Source: Candidatus Sulfopaludibacter sp. SbA3
GTDB taxonomy: Bacteria; Pseudomonadota; Alphaproteobacteria; Caulobacterales; Hyphomonadaceae
NCBI GenBank assembly: GCA_945888325.1
Contig: CAMDAC010000007.1
Span: 62,001 to 126,000 of the forward strand
DNA: 64,000 nucleotides
Direction of reading: 5' to 3'
Made by a program: the position numbers and the translations under genes
The notes under the pieces: model-generated
Told to the model about the DNA's origin: nothing
What the model saw: the letters and a program-made list of their open reading frames with translations, nothing else
Database searches by the model: none
Shown: positions 1 to 8,509 of the stretch, piece by piece
Layout of the letters: every line of letters begins with the position of its first letter
Position numbering within the stretch: position 1 is the first letter of the stretch

Positions 1-587
1 CCGAAGCCGCCTTCGCCCGCCTCGTCTGCGGCCCCCGGCGTTTCCTGCCGGCGCCGCACGTGTTGGAAGTCCACGTCACCCATCCCGCCCCGTCCTACCG
101 CGCCGAGTATGCGCGCATTTTCCAATGCCCGGTCACCTTCTCGGCGGACTGGAACGCGATGCGCCTTGCGCCGGGCCTCACCAGCTGGCCCGTCGCGCAG
201 CAGCCGGCCTATGTATTCGGTATACTGACGGAACGGGCCGATGCGCTGTTGCAGGATCTCGCGGCCGCCCGCACCCTGCGCGGCCAGGTCGAGGCAAAGC
301 TGCTCGCCCGCCTGCACACCGGCGACATCACCGGCGACGCCATCGCCGCAGACCTGGGCATCAGCCGCCAGACCCTGTTCCGCCGGCTGAAAACCGAAGG
401 CACCAGCTTCAAGCTTGTGCTCGACGATCTGCGCCGCCGTATGGCGCTGGACTATCTCGGCGCCCGAAAAACCTCCGTCAACGAAACCGCCTACCTCGTC
501 GGCTTCTCCGACGCCCCCGCCTTCTCCCGCGCCTTCAAACGCTGGACGGGGAAGCCGCCGAAAGCGATGCGCGCCGACACGCGCTAG
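1..587 (+). CDS. AraC-family transcriptional regulator (5' end outside window)
   Basis: A transcription factor, cut off at its N terminus by the window edge. The reading frame is open from base 3, so the GTG at 60 is unlikely to be the real start. The visible first part (EYARIFQCPVTFSADWNAM) resembles the end of the arabinose-binding-like N-terminal domain found in many AraC regulators. The C-terminal ~95 residues form the AraC DNA-binding domain, with two helix-turn-helices around AADLGISRQTLFRRL and AYLVGFSDAPAFSRAFKRWTG. The inducer and target are unknown. The next gene lies 88 nt downstream on the same strand and could be a target, but an intervening palindrome suggests it has its own control. 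Confidence 0.9.
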   Translation, partial: EAAFARLVCGPRRFLPAPHVLEVHVTHPAPSYRAEYARIFQCPVTFSADWNAMRLAPGLTSWPVAQQPAYVFGILTERADALLQDLAAARTLRGQVEAKLLARLHTGDITGDAIAADLGISRQTLFRRLKTEGTSFKLVLDDLRRRMALDYLGARKTSVNETAYLVGFSDAPAFSRAFKRWTGKPPKAMRADTR

Positions 588-643
588 CCTCACCCTTCAA
601 CCAAAGCCCTCTCGCCGGCGCTTGCAAACCGCCCTCCTTTATG

Positions 644-661
644 TTAGTGAGCGATCACTAA
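644..661. promoter_or_regulatory. Operator-like palindrome TTAGTGA-N4-TCACTAA
   Basis: Perfect 7-bp arms flank a 4-nt spacer (gcga). The repeat ends one base before the Shine-Dalgarno AGGAG of the membrane-protein gene starting at 676. A site here would sit over the promoter or early leader and could block transcription. The arms differ at one position from the palindrome beside the TetR gene at 45506-45523. The function as an operator is inferred from symmetry and position only. Confidence 0.5.
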
Positions 662-675
662 TAGGAGTTTGCCCC

Positions 676-1689
676 GTGCGCATCATCCGCCTTGACCTTG
701 CCGCCCTCGAGCAATCAGGCGCGCTGACCCTCGCCGAAGCAGCCCGGCTCGAATCCCTCGCCCTGCCGGACAAGCGCGGCGGGCTGATCACCAATGTGCT
801 GCTGATCTTCGGCGCGCTTGCGGTGGCCGCCGCTGCCATCGCGCTGGTGCCAAATGCCAGCACAGGTCTCGCGCTCGCCCTCGCCGCTCTTATCGGCGCC
901 GAAGGCCTGCGCCGCCTTGCGCCCGGCGCCGCTTTCGGCGTGCTCTCCGCCGGCCTCGCCCTTATGGGTACGCTCGGCCTCGCGGGCTGGGTCGCCTGGG
1001 AACTTGGCGCCGCCCCGTCGCCGACGCTGCCCGCCCTTCTGGTCACCGGTGTGCTGACGGCTGGCGCCATCTGGTTCCGCTCGGCCTTCCTCGCCGCGCT
1101 GGCGGTTCTCGCCCTCGGCGCCGTGTTCGGCACGGGCACCGGTTACTGGCATGCCTCCTATGCCCTCTTCGTCGAGGAGCCGCTGATCACCATCGGTGTC
1201 TTCGGCGCGCTCGCCGCTGCGTTCTACGGCGTGCGCCGCCGCGCGGGCGAGGCCTGGCAGATTCTGCTCACCGTGGCTGCCCGCACGGCGATGGTGCTCC
1301 TCCACTTCGCCTTCTGGGTCGGCTCACTCTGGGGCGATATTCTCGGCGACAGCGCCTGGAGCGCGAGCCGCTATGACGACTACACGCGCTACGAAAACGG
1401 GCAGCGCACCGCGCTGACCGTGCCCGTGTGGCCGTTCTCGATCGGCTGGGCCGCGCTCGCACTGGTCCTCGCGCTGCTGACGCGCCGCGGCAGTTTCCTG
1501 TCGGTCAGCGCGCTCGTCTTCCTTGGGATCCACGGCTACACGCAATACTTCGAGACCTTCGGCGCCGAGCCGGTCACCCTGCTGGTCGCCGGGCTTACGC
1601 TTGTGGGTCTTGCTGTTGGTCTGGCCGGGCTCTTCCGAAAGGGGCAGCGCGGTCCGAGCGCGGCTCTGGATACTCCGTCTGCTGAATGA
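676..1689 (+). CDS. Multipass membrane protein, possibly DUF2157-like
   Basis: A 337-residue inner-membrane protein of unknown function. The GTG start at 676 was chosen because AGGAG lies 8 nt upstream; the open frame extends further upstream but there overlaps the AraC gene. A short cytosolic N terminus (LEQSGALTLAEAARLESLAL) is followed by about nine or ten hydrophobic helices rich in Ala, Leu and Gly. One acidic/aromatic loop lies near residues 230-255 (SRYDDYTRYENGQ). The N-terminal helix followed by tandem membrane segments resembles DUF2157 proteins, but that is a weak call. The 3' end overlaps the convergent BLUF gene by 95 bp. An operator-like palindrome precedes the start. Confidence 0.75.
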   Translation: MRIIRLDLAALEQSGALTLAEAARLESLALPDKRGGLITNVLLIFGALAVAAAAIALVPNASTGLALALAALIGAEGLRRLAPGAAFGVLSAGLALMGTLGLAGWVAWELGAAPSPTLPALLVTGVLTAGAIWFRSAFLAALAVLALGAVFGTGTGYWHASYALFVEEPLITIGVFGALAAAFYGVRRRAGEAWQILLTVAARTAMVLLHFAFWVGSLWGDILGDSAWSASRYDDYTRYENGQRTALTVPVWPFSIGWAALALVLALLTRRGSFLSVSALVFLGIHGYTQYFETFGAEPVTLLVAGLTLVGLAVGLAGLFRKGQRGPSAALDTPSAE

Positions 1690-2083
1690 ATTTGGAGAAC
1701 AGGTGCAACAGGTCGCGCGGCACACCGGCTTCCATCAGGCTGTCGACGGAATCGGCGCCGCGCGAAATCATCGAGCCCACCGAACCGTGCCGGTCGACGC
1801 GGAAATAATTCATCGACCAGTTCGGGAACACGCGGGTTTCGGCCCATTCCGCCTGGATGCGCACGATGCCGGTATGCCGCCGGTCTCGCAGGATCCGGCC
1901 GTAGATTTCATCGACCTCGTTGAACGGGCCCTCGAGTAACTGCATGAAATTCTGGCCGTTGTGCACGAGATAGCCCGTAATGAAGCGCTCGTCGTTGTTC
2001 GACTGCGCGACATTGATCAGCGATTCGATATCGCTGTCGGTGAGCCCAGGCTGGGCTGTGCTCACATATACGATGCGAAACAA
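1595..2083 (-). CDS. BLUF-domain blue-light photoreceptor
   Basis: A single-domain flavin-binding blue-light sensor of about 162 residues. The three residues of the BLUF photoswitch are visible: Tyr in FRIVYVSTA, Asn in NNDERFITG and Gln in NFMQLLEG. The WSMNYF stretch is also typical. No output domain (EAL, GGDEF, cyclase) is attached, so it probably signals by protein contact. The start is uncertain: TTG at 2083 gives MFRIVYVS, TTG at 2092 adds three residues, and no strong Shine-Dalgarno fits either. The last ~30 residues, rich in Arg, Pro and Gln, lie in the region that overlaps the convergent membrane-protein gene. It is divergent from the SDR at 2256. Confidence 0.82.
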   Translation of the reverse strand: MFRIVYVSTAQPGLTDSDIESLINVAQSNNDERFITGYLVHNGQNFMQLLEGPFNEVDEIYGRILRDRRHTGIVRIQAEWAETRVFPNWSMNYFRVDRHGSVGSMISRGADSVDSLMEAGVPRDLLHLFSKFIQQTEYPEPRSDRAAPFGRARPDQQQDPQA

Positions 2084-2255
2084 TCCGGCCAAAAGGGGGC
2101 GACTCCGTAAAGCTGCGTAGACACTTTCTCGCGAGGTCGCCGGTTGCTTACAAGCGGGGGGCTCACTCGCCCATCGCGAGCGCTGCAGTGGACACGGCAG
2201 GATGCGGCGGGATACGAGGGAAAGGCACGCACACAGATAACCCGGGAGGAGAAAC

Positions 2256-3071
2256 ATGAACCAGCCCAAGGACCTCGAAGGCCGCAGCGCCCTCGTCACC
2301 GGATCGGCCACTGGCCTCGGCCGCTCGATCGCGCTGCGCCTCGCCGAGCGCGGCGCCAGCGTCATCATCAACTGCACCAAGTCGGTTGCCGACGGTGAAG
2401 CGACCGTGGCGGACTGCCAGAAGGCCGGCGCGCAGGCGCGGCTCGTGCAGGCCGACGTCTCGACCGATGAAGGCTGCGCCAAGCTCGCCGAAGCGGCCGC
2501 CCAAGCTGGCCGTCTCGATATACTCGTCAACAATGCCGGCATCACCAAGCACGCGCGCGACCATTCGGATCTCGACGCGCTGACGCGGGAAGACTTCCTG
2601 CACACCTACGCGGTGAACGTCGCCGGCCCCTTCCTGATGATGCAGAAGGTGAAACCCCTGCTCGTCGAAGCGCACCGCCAGACCGGGCGGGCCTCGGCTG
2701 TCCTCAACGTGTCCTCCATTGCCGGCGTCACCGGCATCGGATCGTCGATCGCCTATGCGGCGACCAAAGGCGCACTCAACACGATGACCCTCAGCCTCGC
2801 GCGCGCGCTCGCGCCGGCCATCCGCGTCAACGCCGTCTGCCCGGGCTTCATCGGCACGCGCTGGTTCAAGGACGAGATGAGCGCCGAGCAATACACGAAG
2901 ATGGAAGCCGGGGTTGCCGCCTCGGTGCCGCTGCACGTCGCCAGCGGTCCCGACGATATCGCCGACTCGGCTGTATTCTTCCTCACCGATGCCTCGCGGC
3001 ACGTGACGGGCGAAACGCTGCTGGTCGATGCGGGCATGCACCTCGGCTATGCCCCTCTTGTCGCGCGCTAG
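2256..3071 (+). CDS. Short-chain dehydrogenase/reductase
   Basis: A 271-residue NAD(P)-dependent oxidoreductase of the classical SDR family. Seen: the cofactor motif TGSATGLG near residues 15-22, the NNAGIT motif, the catalytic Ser in NVSSIAG, and the YAATK Tyr/Lys pair. It ends with a typical C-terminal DAGMHLGY stretch. The ATG is preceded by a strong GGGAGGAG. It is monocistronic as far as can be seen, and the substrate cannot be read from the sequence; FabG-like or secondary alcohol dehydrogenase activity are both possible. A 189-nt gap separates it from the next gene. Confidence 0.9.
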   Translation: MNQPKDLEGRSALVTGSATGLGRSIALRLAERGASVIINCTKSVADGEATVADCQKAGAQARLVQADVSTDEGCAKLAEAAAQAGRLDILVNNAGITKHARDHSDLDALTREDFLHTYAVNVAGPFLMMQKVKPLLVEAHRQTGRASAVLNVSSIAGVTGIGSSIAYAATKGALNTMTLSLARALAPAIRVNAVCPGFIGTRWFKDEMSAEQYTKMEAGVAASVPLHVASGPDDIADSAVFFLTDASRHVTGETLLVDAGMHLGYAPLVAR

Positions 3072-3284
3072 GGCCTGAATCTGTTGCGAATCTGCCACAC
3101 AAGTGTGGATTCGCTGCACGCACAAAGCAGAGGCAAGCGCCGAATTCACTGCACAAAAGCCCGGCGAACAGCGTTCCTGCGCCGGGTTTCCCTAAGGTTT
3201 GGCATCGAGTTTTTAACTCCCGCCCGGCAGGTAGACAGCCGACGCTTGATCAGGAGCGTAATGACAGAAGTGAGGTTTCCTCCA

Positions 3285-3950
3285 ATGAAAAACAAACTCT
3301 CCCGGGCCAGCCTTCTCGCCGCCGCCGTACTTGCAGCCGCAGGCGGCGCTCACGCTGAAGGCGATGTGTCCTTCAACGCCGCAGTCGCAAATGACTATGT
3401 CTGGCGCGGCGTTTCGCAGACCGATAACGGCGCAACGGTTCAGGGCGGCGTCGATTACACCAACGGCGGCTTCTACGTCGGCGGCTGGGCCTCGAACGTG
3501 GATTTCGGTTCGGACGCTGACATCGAAGTCGACCTTTATGGCGGCTTCCGCGGCGCCTTCACCGACGCCCTCAGCTGGGACGTCGGCGTGATCGGCTACT
3601 TCTATCCGGGTGAAGAAGATCTCGACTTCGTCGAAGTGAAAGCCGGACTTGGCTACACTGTTGATGCGGTCAGCCTCGGCGCGACCGCCTATTACGACCC
3701 CGACAACAAGAACACCTATGTCGAGGGCACAGGCGCTTACGCCTTCTCCGAAAAACTGAAGGGTCTCGCCAGCGTTGGCAATTACAGCTTCGATGCCGGC
3801 GGTGACTACACCAACTGGTCGCTCGGCGGCGCGTATGCCTTCGACGTGTTCGATCTCACCGTGAAATACACCGACACCGACATCGATGATGCCGTCGCCG
3901 GTGACGTGGCCGACGAGAACTTCGTCGTCATGATCTCGAAAGTCTTCTAA
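3285..3950 (+). CDS. TorF-family putative porin
   Basis: A secreted outer-membrane beta-barrel of 221 residues. The start at 3285 gives a clean signal peptide (MKNKLSRASLLAAAVLAAAG, cut after GAHA). An in-frame ATG at 3261 has an AGGAG 4 nt upstream and remains a possible start. The mature part begins with FNAAVANDYVWRGVSQTD, the hallmark of the gcw_chp/TorF family, and continues as alternating beta-strands ending in the terminal Phe typical of outer-membrane proteins (MISKVF). Family members are thought to form pores for small solutes; the substrate here is unknown. A rho-independent terminator follows at 3995. Confidence 0.85.
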   Translation: MKNKLSRASLLAAAVLAAAGGAHAEGDVSFNAAVANDYVWRGVSQTDNGATVQGGVDYTNGGFYVGGWASNVDFGSDADIEVDLYGGFRGAFTDALSWDVGVIGYFYPGEEDLDFVEVKAGLGYTVDAVSLGATAYYDPDNKNTYVEGTGAYAFSEKLKGLASVGNYSFDAGGDYTNWSLGGAYAFDVFDLTVKYTDTDIDDAVAGDVADENFVVMISKVF

Positions 3951-3994
3951 GCTTCGATCCTGCTGTCTTCGCCGGATTTGTCGATCATGGCGTG

Positions 3995-4035
3995 TTGTCC
4001 CCCTTCCGGCCCGCCGGGAGGGGGACAATGTTTTT
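3995..4035 (+). terminator. Rho-independent terminator after the TorF porin gene
   Basis: A 15-bp stem, nearly perfect with one T-G wobble, pairs TTGTCCCCC at 3995-4003 with GGGGGACAA at 4020-4028. It is followed by TGTTTTT. It lies 45 nt after the porin stop codon and before alanine dehydrogenase, so it insulates the two genes. Confidence 0.8.
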
Positions 4036-4119
4036 GGGGCTCTGTTTGCCGCCCCTTGAGGGCTGGAAGTTGCCGGAAAGGAGCGCTATAGGCATGGACT
4101 TTCCCCAGGGAGAGGCTGC

Positions 4120-5244
4120 ATGCGCATTGGCGTTCCAACAGAGATCAAGAAACAGGAATCCCGTGTCGGCCTGACACCTGAAAGCGTCGGCGAGCTCGTC
4201 CGCGCCGGCCATTCGGTTCTGGTCCAGTCCGGCGCCGGCATCAATTCCGGGTTTGCGAACGAAGCCTATACCTCCGTCGGCGCGCAGATCGCCCCGGATG
4301 CCGAGGCGGTTTTCGGCGGCAGCGAGCTGATCGTGAAAGTGAAGGAGCCGCAGCCGGAAGAGACTGTGCGGCTAACGCCCGGCCACACCCTCTTCACCTA
4401 CCTCCACCTTGCGCCCGACCCGGTCCAGGCGAAGGGCCTGATGAAGTCCGGCTGCCTTGCAATCGCTTACGAGACGGTGACCGATTCCGAAGGCGGCCTT
4501 CCGCTGCTTCGCCCGATGAGCCAGGTCGCGGGACGCATGTCGATGCAGGTCGCCGCCTGGGCGCTGATGCGCACCAAGCGCGGCCGGGGCATCCTGCTGG
4601 GCGGCGTGCCGGGTGTGGCGCCGTCGAAAGTGGTGATCATCGGCGGCGGGGTTTCTGGAACCCATGCGGCGGAAATCGCCGTAGGCATGCGCGCGGATGT
4701 GACGATCTTTGATCGGAACAATGTTCGCTTGGGCCAGCTCGACGAGCAGTTCCGCGGCAGCGTCAAGACAATGTATTCGACCGCGCACTCGCTGGCCGAA
4801 GCAATCAAGGATGCCGACCTCGTGATCGGGGCCGTCCTTATCCCCGGCGCCTCGGCGCCCAAACTGATCAGCAGGGAACAACTGAAAACCATGAAGCCCG
4901 GCGCTGTACTCGTGGACATCGCCATCGACCAGGGTGGGTGTTTCGAGACGAGCCATGCGACGACGCATGAAGACCCGATTTATGACGTGGACGGAATACT
5001 TCACTATTGCGTCGCGAACATGCCGGGCGCCGTGCCGCGCACGTCGACCTATGCCCTGAACAACGCCACCCTGCCCTTCGTGATGCAGATTGCCGGCAAG
5101 GGCGCGCGGGCCGCGATCAATGCCAACCGCCATCTGGCGAACGGCCTGACGGTCGATCAGGGCGCCATTGCGCACAAGCTGGTGGCGCGCGATCTGGGTG
5201 AAACCTATGTCCGGCCGGACTGGCTGAACGTCGCCTTCACCTGA
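4120..5244 (+). CDS. ald: Alanine dehydrogenase
   Basis: Catalyses reversible NAD-dependent deamination of L-alanine to pyruvate and ammonia in the cytosol. At 374 residues it has the usual family length. It begins MRIGVPTEIKKQESRVGLTP, where Arg15 is the conserved substrate-binding residue. Lys74 (VKVKEPQ), the catalytic His in YLHLAPD and the NAD-binding VVIIGGGVSGTHAAEIA follow in order, and the GAVLIPGASAP loop is present. The start is supported by GGGAG 9 nt upstream. It is the last gene before a convergent MlaC-like gene 24 nt away. The assignment is secure. Confidence 0.97.
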   Translation: MRIGVPTEIKKQESRVGLTPESVGELVRAGHSVLVQSGAGINSGFANEAYTSVGAQIAPDAEAVFGGSELIVKVKEPQPEETVRLTPGHTLFTYLHLAPDPVQAKGLMKSGCLAIAYETVTDSEGGLPLLRPMSQVAGRMSMQVAAWALMRTKRGRGILLGGVPGVAPSKVVIIGGGVSGTHAAEIAVGMRADVTIFDRNNVRLGQLDEQFRGSVKTMYSTAHSLAEAIKDADLVIGAVLIPGASAPKLISREQLKTMKPGAVLVDIAIDQGGCFETSHATTHEDPIYDVDGILHYCVANMPGAVPRTSTYALNNATLPFVMQIAGKGARAAINANRHLANGLTVDQGAIAHKLVARDLGETYVRPDWLNVAFT

Positions 5245-5268
5245 AGCGCTGATCCGCCTACGGATAGA

Positions 5269-5808
5269 TCAGGAATTGAGCGCGTCGATCGCGACGTCGA
5301 TGGTCGCGGGCGGCTTGTCCATGATGGCCGCAATCTGGGCCCGCTGCTCGATTGCAAGCCAGAGGCCGAGCACTTCGACGTCCACGACTTTCCATTCGCC
5401 GCTCCGCTCCATCACGCGCCAGCGGACAGTCATTACATCGCCGTCGGCTGGTGTGACGCGGGTCTCAACAATTGAACCGGTTGCGCTGCGGTCGACAGAC
5501 CCAATGACTTCGACCTTGGAATTGGCGAAGTCGTCATTGTGCTTGCGAAAAGAGCTGGTGAGGAAGGTGTCGAACGCAGCCGTGAAGCGCTGGCGCTCAT
5601 CATCGCTGATGCGGTTGGCATATTTGCCGAGCGTGAAATGCGCCACTGTTGGCACATCGATGGACTGCGAAAACGCCTGGTGTCCCCGGGCGGGGTCGGA
5701 AATCTGGGTGGCGGTCGAGGCGATCAGGGCTTCAGCCTCAGCCCCTGCAAAGGCAGGCATTGCCAAGGTGGCAAGCGCGGCGCTGGCGAGCAGTGTGCGG
5801 ATGATCAT
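5269..5808 (-). CDS. MlaC/Ttg2D-family phospholipid-binding periplasmic protein
   Basis: A secreted protein of 179 residues. The ATG at 5808 is preceded by AAGGAC and gives a signal peptide ending ...LAMPAFAGA. The mature part resembles the MlaC fold: FTLGKYANRISDDERQRFTAAFDTFL, then a beta-rich segment with TVRWRVMERSGEWKVVDVEVLG. MlaC shuttles phospholipid between the outer-membrane MlaA complex and the inner-membrane MlaFEDB transporter. No other mla gene is in the window, so this is an orphan copy and may bind another hydrophobic ligand, for example in hopanoid transport. Confidence 0.8.
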   Translation of the reverse strand: MIIRTLLASAALATLAMPAFAGAEAEALIASTATQISDPARGHQAFSQSIDVPTVAHFTLGKYANRISDDERQRFTAAFDTFLTSSFRKHNDDFANSKVEVIGSVDRSATGSIVETRVTPADGDVMTVRWRVMERSGEWKVVDVEVLGLWLAIEQRAQIAAIMDKPPATIDVAIDALNS

Positions 5809-5949
5809 GGGCCTGTCCTTCAAGCTTGCGTGAACGTTCCTATACAAAGCGTTCGGCGCCAATTTGTTCCCCACCACCTGTCAAACGCGTTGTCGCACGC
5901 CAGGGGCAGGCCTTGCGTGAAACTTCCAGCACAAAGACTTTAAGTCAAC

Positions 5950-5975
5950 GAGGTGTTGCCCCAAGGCAACACCTC
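5950..5975 (-). terminator. Hairpin after the amidohydrolase gene
   Basis: A perfect 11-bp stem (GAGGTGTTGCC / GGCAACACCTC) with a four-base loop starts 14 nt beyond the stop codon of the minus-strand amidohydrolase. No long T-run follows on the minus strand, so termination may be rho-assisted. Confidence 0.55.
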
Positions 5976-5989
5976 CGTGCCCGGCGGGT

Positions 5990-7300
5990 TCAGTCTTTGG
6001 CGACTTCGCCGCGAACCATGACGAAACCGACAGATTTCAGAACCTTCACATCCTTCAGCGGATCGCCTTTCACGGCGATCAGGTCGGCGCTCTTGCCCGG
6101 CTCAAGCGTGCCGATTTCGGCAGACAGACCGAGAAGGTCGGCGGCATTGACCGTTGCGGCCTTTATGGCATCGGAGGGCGGCATGCCGAATTTCACCATC
6201 AGTTCGAATTCGTCCGCATTGCGGCCATGCTTGGAGACGCCCGCATCCGTTCCGAAGGCGATTTTCACGCCCTGGGCATAGAGAATCTCGAGACTCTTGC
6301 CGGTAATGCCGATGCGCCATTCGATCTTGGCGCGGACATCCGGCTCATATGCGTCCGGATTTGCTTCGAGTCGCTCGATATATCCGTTCACGGTCGAAAG
6401 GGTCGGGACATAGTATGCATCGGACGCGACGAAGGCATCGATGGTCTCGGGATCCAGGATTGTTCCGTGCTCGATCGAGTCGACGCCCGCTTCAAGGGCC
6501 AGGCGGATGCCATCTGCGCCGTGGGCATGGGCGGACACTTTCTTGCCGAACAGCTTCGCGGTCTCGACGATGGCGCGCGCTTCATCCGAGAACATCTGCG
6601 CGCCGAGGCCCGCGCCGATGCGGCTGTTGACGCCGCCGGTGGAGGCGAACTTGATCACATCCGCCCCGCGCGCGATCTGCAGGCGCACCGCGCGGCGGCA
6701 ATCCTCGGCGCCGTTGCAAGTGTTGCCCGCGGCGTTGAAATACTCGCGCAACTCATCTCGGTAGCCGAGCGAGCCGTCCATGTGACCGGAGGTGCCGGAG
6801 ATGGAGTTGCCGGCATCCAGGATGCGCGGGCCGGTCACCTGGCCGTCATTGATGGCATCGCGCAGCGCGAGCACGGCGCCGTCTCCGTCGCCGAGATTGC
6901 GGACGGTCGTGAACCCGGCGTTCAAGGTCTTCATGCCGTTTTCCCAGGCATTGAAGGCCTGCGCGGCAGGTGAGAGCGTCACGTCTTCCAGCTGGGACGC
7001 AATGCCGCCCGTGTCAGAGGTGAGGTGGACGTGGGAATCGATCAGGCCTGGCAGCACATAGCTGTCCTTCAGGTCGATGACGCGCACCGACTTGTCTTTC
7101 GGCGTCTGATAGCCGGACGCGAGGGAGACGATCTTGCCGTCGGTGATAACGATCGTCGTCTGGCCGAGCGGCGCCTCACCCGGAACGGCGAGGACCTTCC
7201 CGGCCTGCACGTAAACGGTTTCAGAAAGCGCGGGCAGCGCCATCGCGAAGGCGAGAACCGCGGTGGCAGCGCAGCGAAGGCGGGCGGAAATCAGCGGCAT
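5990..7300 (-). CDS. Secreted metal-dependent amidohydrolase (imidazolonepropionase/Xaa-Pro dipeptidase type)
   Basis: A 436-residue hydrolase with a signal peptide (ATAVLAFAMALPALS), so probably periplasmic. The amidohydrolase barrel is intact: the HxH metal pair in LIDSHVHLTS, Lys in DVIKFASTGG, His in SAHAHG and SIEHGT, and the catalytic Asp in AFGTDAGVSKHG. Relatives cleave Xaa-Pro or Lys/Arg-Xaa dipeptides or related amides. It is clearly paralogous to the protein at 36198-37475, sharing the cysteine-containing EDCRRAVR segment. It is divergent from pirin, with 132 nt between the starts. The natural substrate is unknown. Confidence 0.88.
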   Translation of the reverse strand: MPLISARLRCAATAVLAFAMALPALSETVYVQAGKVLAVPGEAPLGQTTIVITDGKIVSLASGYQTPKDKSVRVIDLKDSYVLPGLIDSHVHLTSDTGGIASQLEDVTLSPAAQAFNAWENGMKTLNAGFTTVRNLGDGDGAVLALRDAINDGQVTGPRILDAGNSISGTSGHMDGSLGYRDELREYFNAAGNTCNGAEDCRRAVRLQIARGADVIKFASTGGVNSRIGAGLGAQMFSDEARAIVETAKLFGKKVSAHAHGADGIRLALEAGVDSIEHGTILDPETIDAFVASDAYYVPTLSTVNGYIERLEANPDAYEPDVRAKIEWRIGITGKSLEILYAQGVKIAFGTDAGVSKHGRNADEFELMVKFGMPPSDAIKAATVNAADLLGLSAEIGTLEPGKSADLIAVKGDPLKDVKVLKSVGFVMVRGEVAKD

Positions 7301-7432
7301 GGGAACACTCCGGGATCGACTCGAAACAAGCTCTGCATAGGTGTTATCAGGCGCGCGCGCATAGAAAAAGCCTCGCCGTAGGGAAGCTTGGCATTAGGGT
7401 GGGCGCGAGACACTGACCGGATGGAGCCTCCC

Positions 7433-8299
7433 ATGATCGACCTCATCATAGACAAACGCACACGTGATCTTGGCGGCGGCTTTGAAGTCGGCCGAGTGCT
7501 GCCCTTCGCGAAGCGGCGGATGGTGGGGCCGTTCATCTTCTTCGACCAGATGGGACCGGTGGATTTTGCGCCGGGTATTCCGCGCGAACTGGACGTACGG
7601 CCGCATCCGCACATTGGCCTGTCGACCGTGACCTATCTCTACTCCGGCGCGATGACCCACCGCGACAGCCTCGGCTTCCAGCAGGAGATCAAGCCCGGCG
7701 CGGTGAACTGGATGACCGCCGGCAAGGGCATCACCCATTCGGAGCGGCTGGAGCATGCCCGGATGCACGGCGCGCACATGCACGGCATCCAGGCGTGGGT
7801 GGCGCTGCCGAACGAGGCCGAGGAAATTGGCCCGGGCTTCTGGCACCACCCGGCAGACAGTTTGCCGACCTGGACGGAGAGCGGCCTCCGTGGACGGATG
7901 ATCGCGGGCGCCGCCGAAGGCATGGACGCCGGGGTAAAGGTGAACTCGCCCCTGTTCTACATGCATTGGGACATGGACGCCGGCGCCAGCCGGGGTGTGC
8001 CCGGCGAGCATGCGGAGCGCGCGGTATATCTCACCGAAGGGGCCATCGAAGTGTCGGGACAGGCGCTGAAGCCCGGACAGATGGTCGTGCTCCGCAAGGG
8101 CGATGTGCGCGTGACCGCGCTCGCGCCGTCGACCGTGATGGTGCTTGGCGGCGAGCCAATTGGAGAGCGTTTCATCTTTTGGAACTTCGTGTCCTCGTCC
8201 AAGGCGCGGCTGGAGGCAGCGAAGGAAGACTGGAAACAGGGCAGGATGAAACTGCCGGACGGGGACGATCAGGAGTTCACGCCGCTGCCGGAGGGTTGA
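7433..8299 (+). CDS. Pirin family protein
   Basis: A bicupin metal-binding protein of 288 residues. The ATG at 7433 has GGAG six bases upstream; an in-frame ATG at 7421 would add four residues. The N-terminal cupin carries the pirin iron ligands, seen as RPHPHIG, THRDSLG and KGITHSERLE. The C-terminal pirin domain begins about residue 180. Bacterial pirins act as redox-sensitive partners of metabolic enzymes, and some have quercetin 2,3-dioxygenase activity. The role here cannot be told. tRNA-Leu lies immediately downstream on the opposite strand. Confidence 0.92.
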   Translation: MIDLIIDKRTRDLGGGFEVGRVLPFAKRRMVGPFIFFDQMGPVDFAPGIPRELDVRPHPHIGLSTVTYLYSGAMTHRDSLGFQQEIKPGAVNWMTAGKGITHSERLEHARMHGAHMHGIQAWVALPNEAEEIGPGFWHHPADSLPTWTESGLRGRMIAGAAEGMDAGVKVNSPLFYMHWDMDAGASRGVPGEHAERAVYLTEGAIEVSGQALKPGQMVVLRKGDVRVTALAPSTVMVLGGEPIGERFIFWNFVSSSKARLEAAKEDWKQGRMKLPDGDDQEFTPLPEG

Positions 8300-8304
8300 A
8301 AAGA

Positions 8305-8391
8305 TGGTGCGGGCGGCCGGGCTTGAACCGGCAAGGCCTTGCGGCCGAGGGATTTTAAGTCCCTTGCGTATACCAATTTCGCCACGCCCGC
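8305..8391 (-). tRNA. tRNA-Leu (anticodon UAA)
   Basis: Read on the minus strand, the gene has a 7-bp acceptor stem (GCGGGCG / CGCCCGC), discriminator A and an encoded CCA. The anticodon loop is CTTAAAA, giving anticodon TAA. The long variable arm (CGGCCGCAAGGCC) is the class II feature expected of leucine, and the T-loop GGTTCAA is intact. It decodes UUA and probably UUG. No integrase or duplicated 3' end was found next to it, so there is no sign of use as an integration site. Confidence 0.95.
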
Positions 8392-8509
8392 ACGTAGCGG
8401 CGAGAGTTACGGCGCGCCCGCACCGATGGCAAGCCGGGGCCAAGGTTTGCCGTCCCGGCAAAGCGCGCTAAGCCTCATTCCAAAGATTTTGGGGTTTGAG
8501 GAAGATCAG

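Noticed and set aside
2163-3149. Long open frame antisense to the SDR gene
   Set aside because: A high-GC shadow: composition is Arg/His/Ala/Gly-rich with no domain, while the sense frame has full SDR motifs.
8305-8391. tRNA-Leu as a possible integration site
   Set aside because: No integrase gene, no duplicated tRNA end and no change in gene style next to it.
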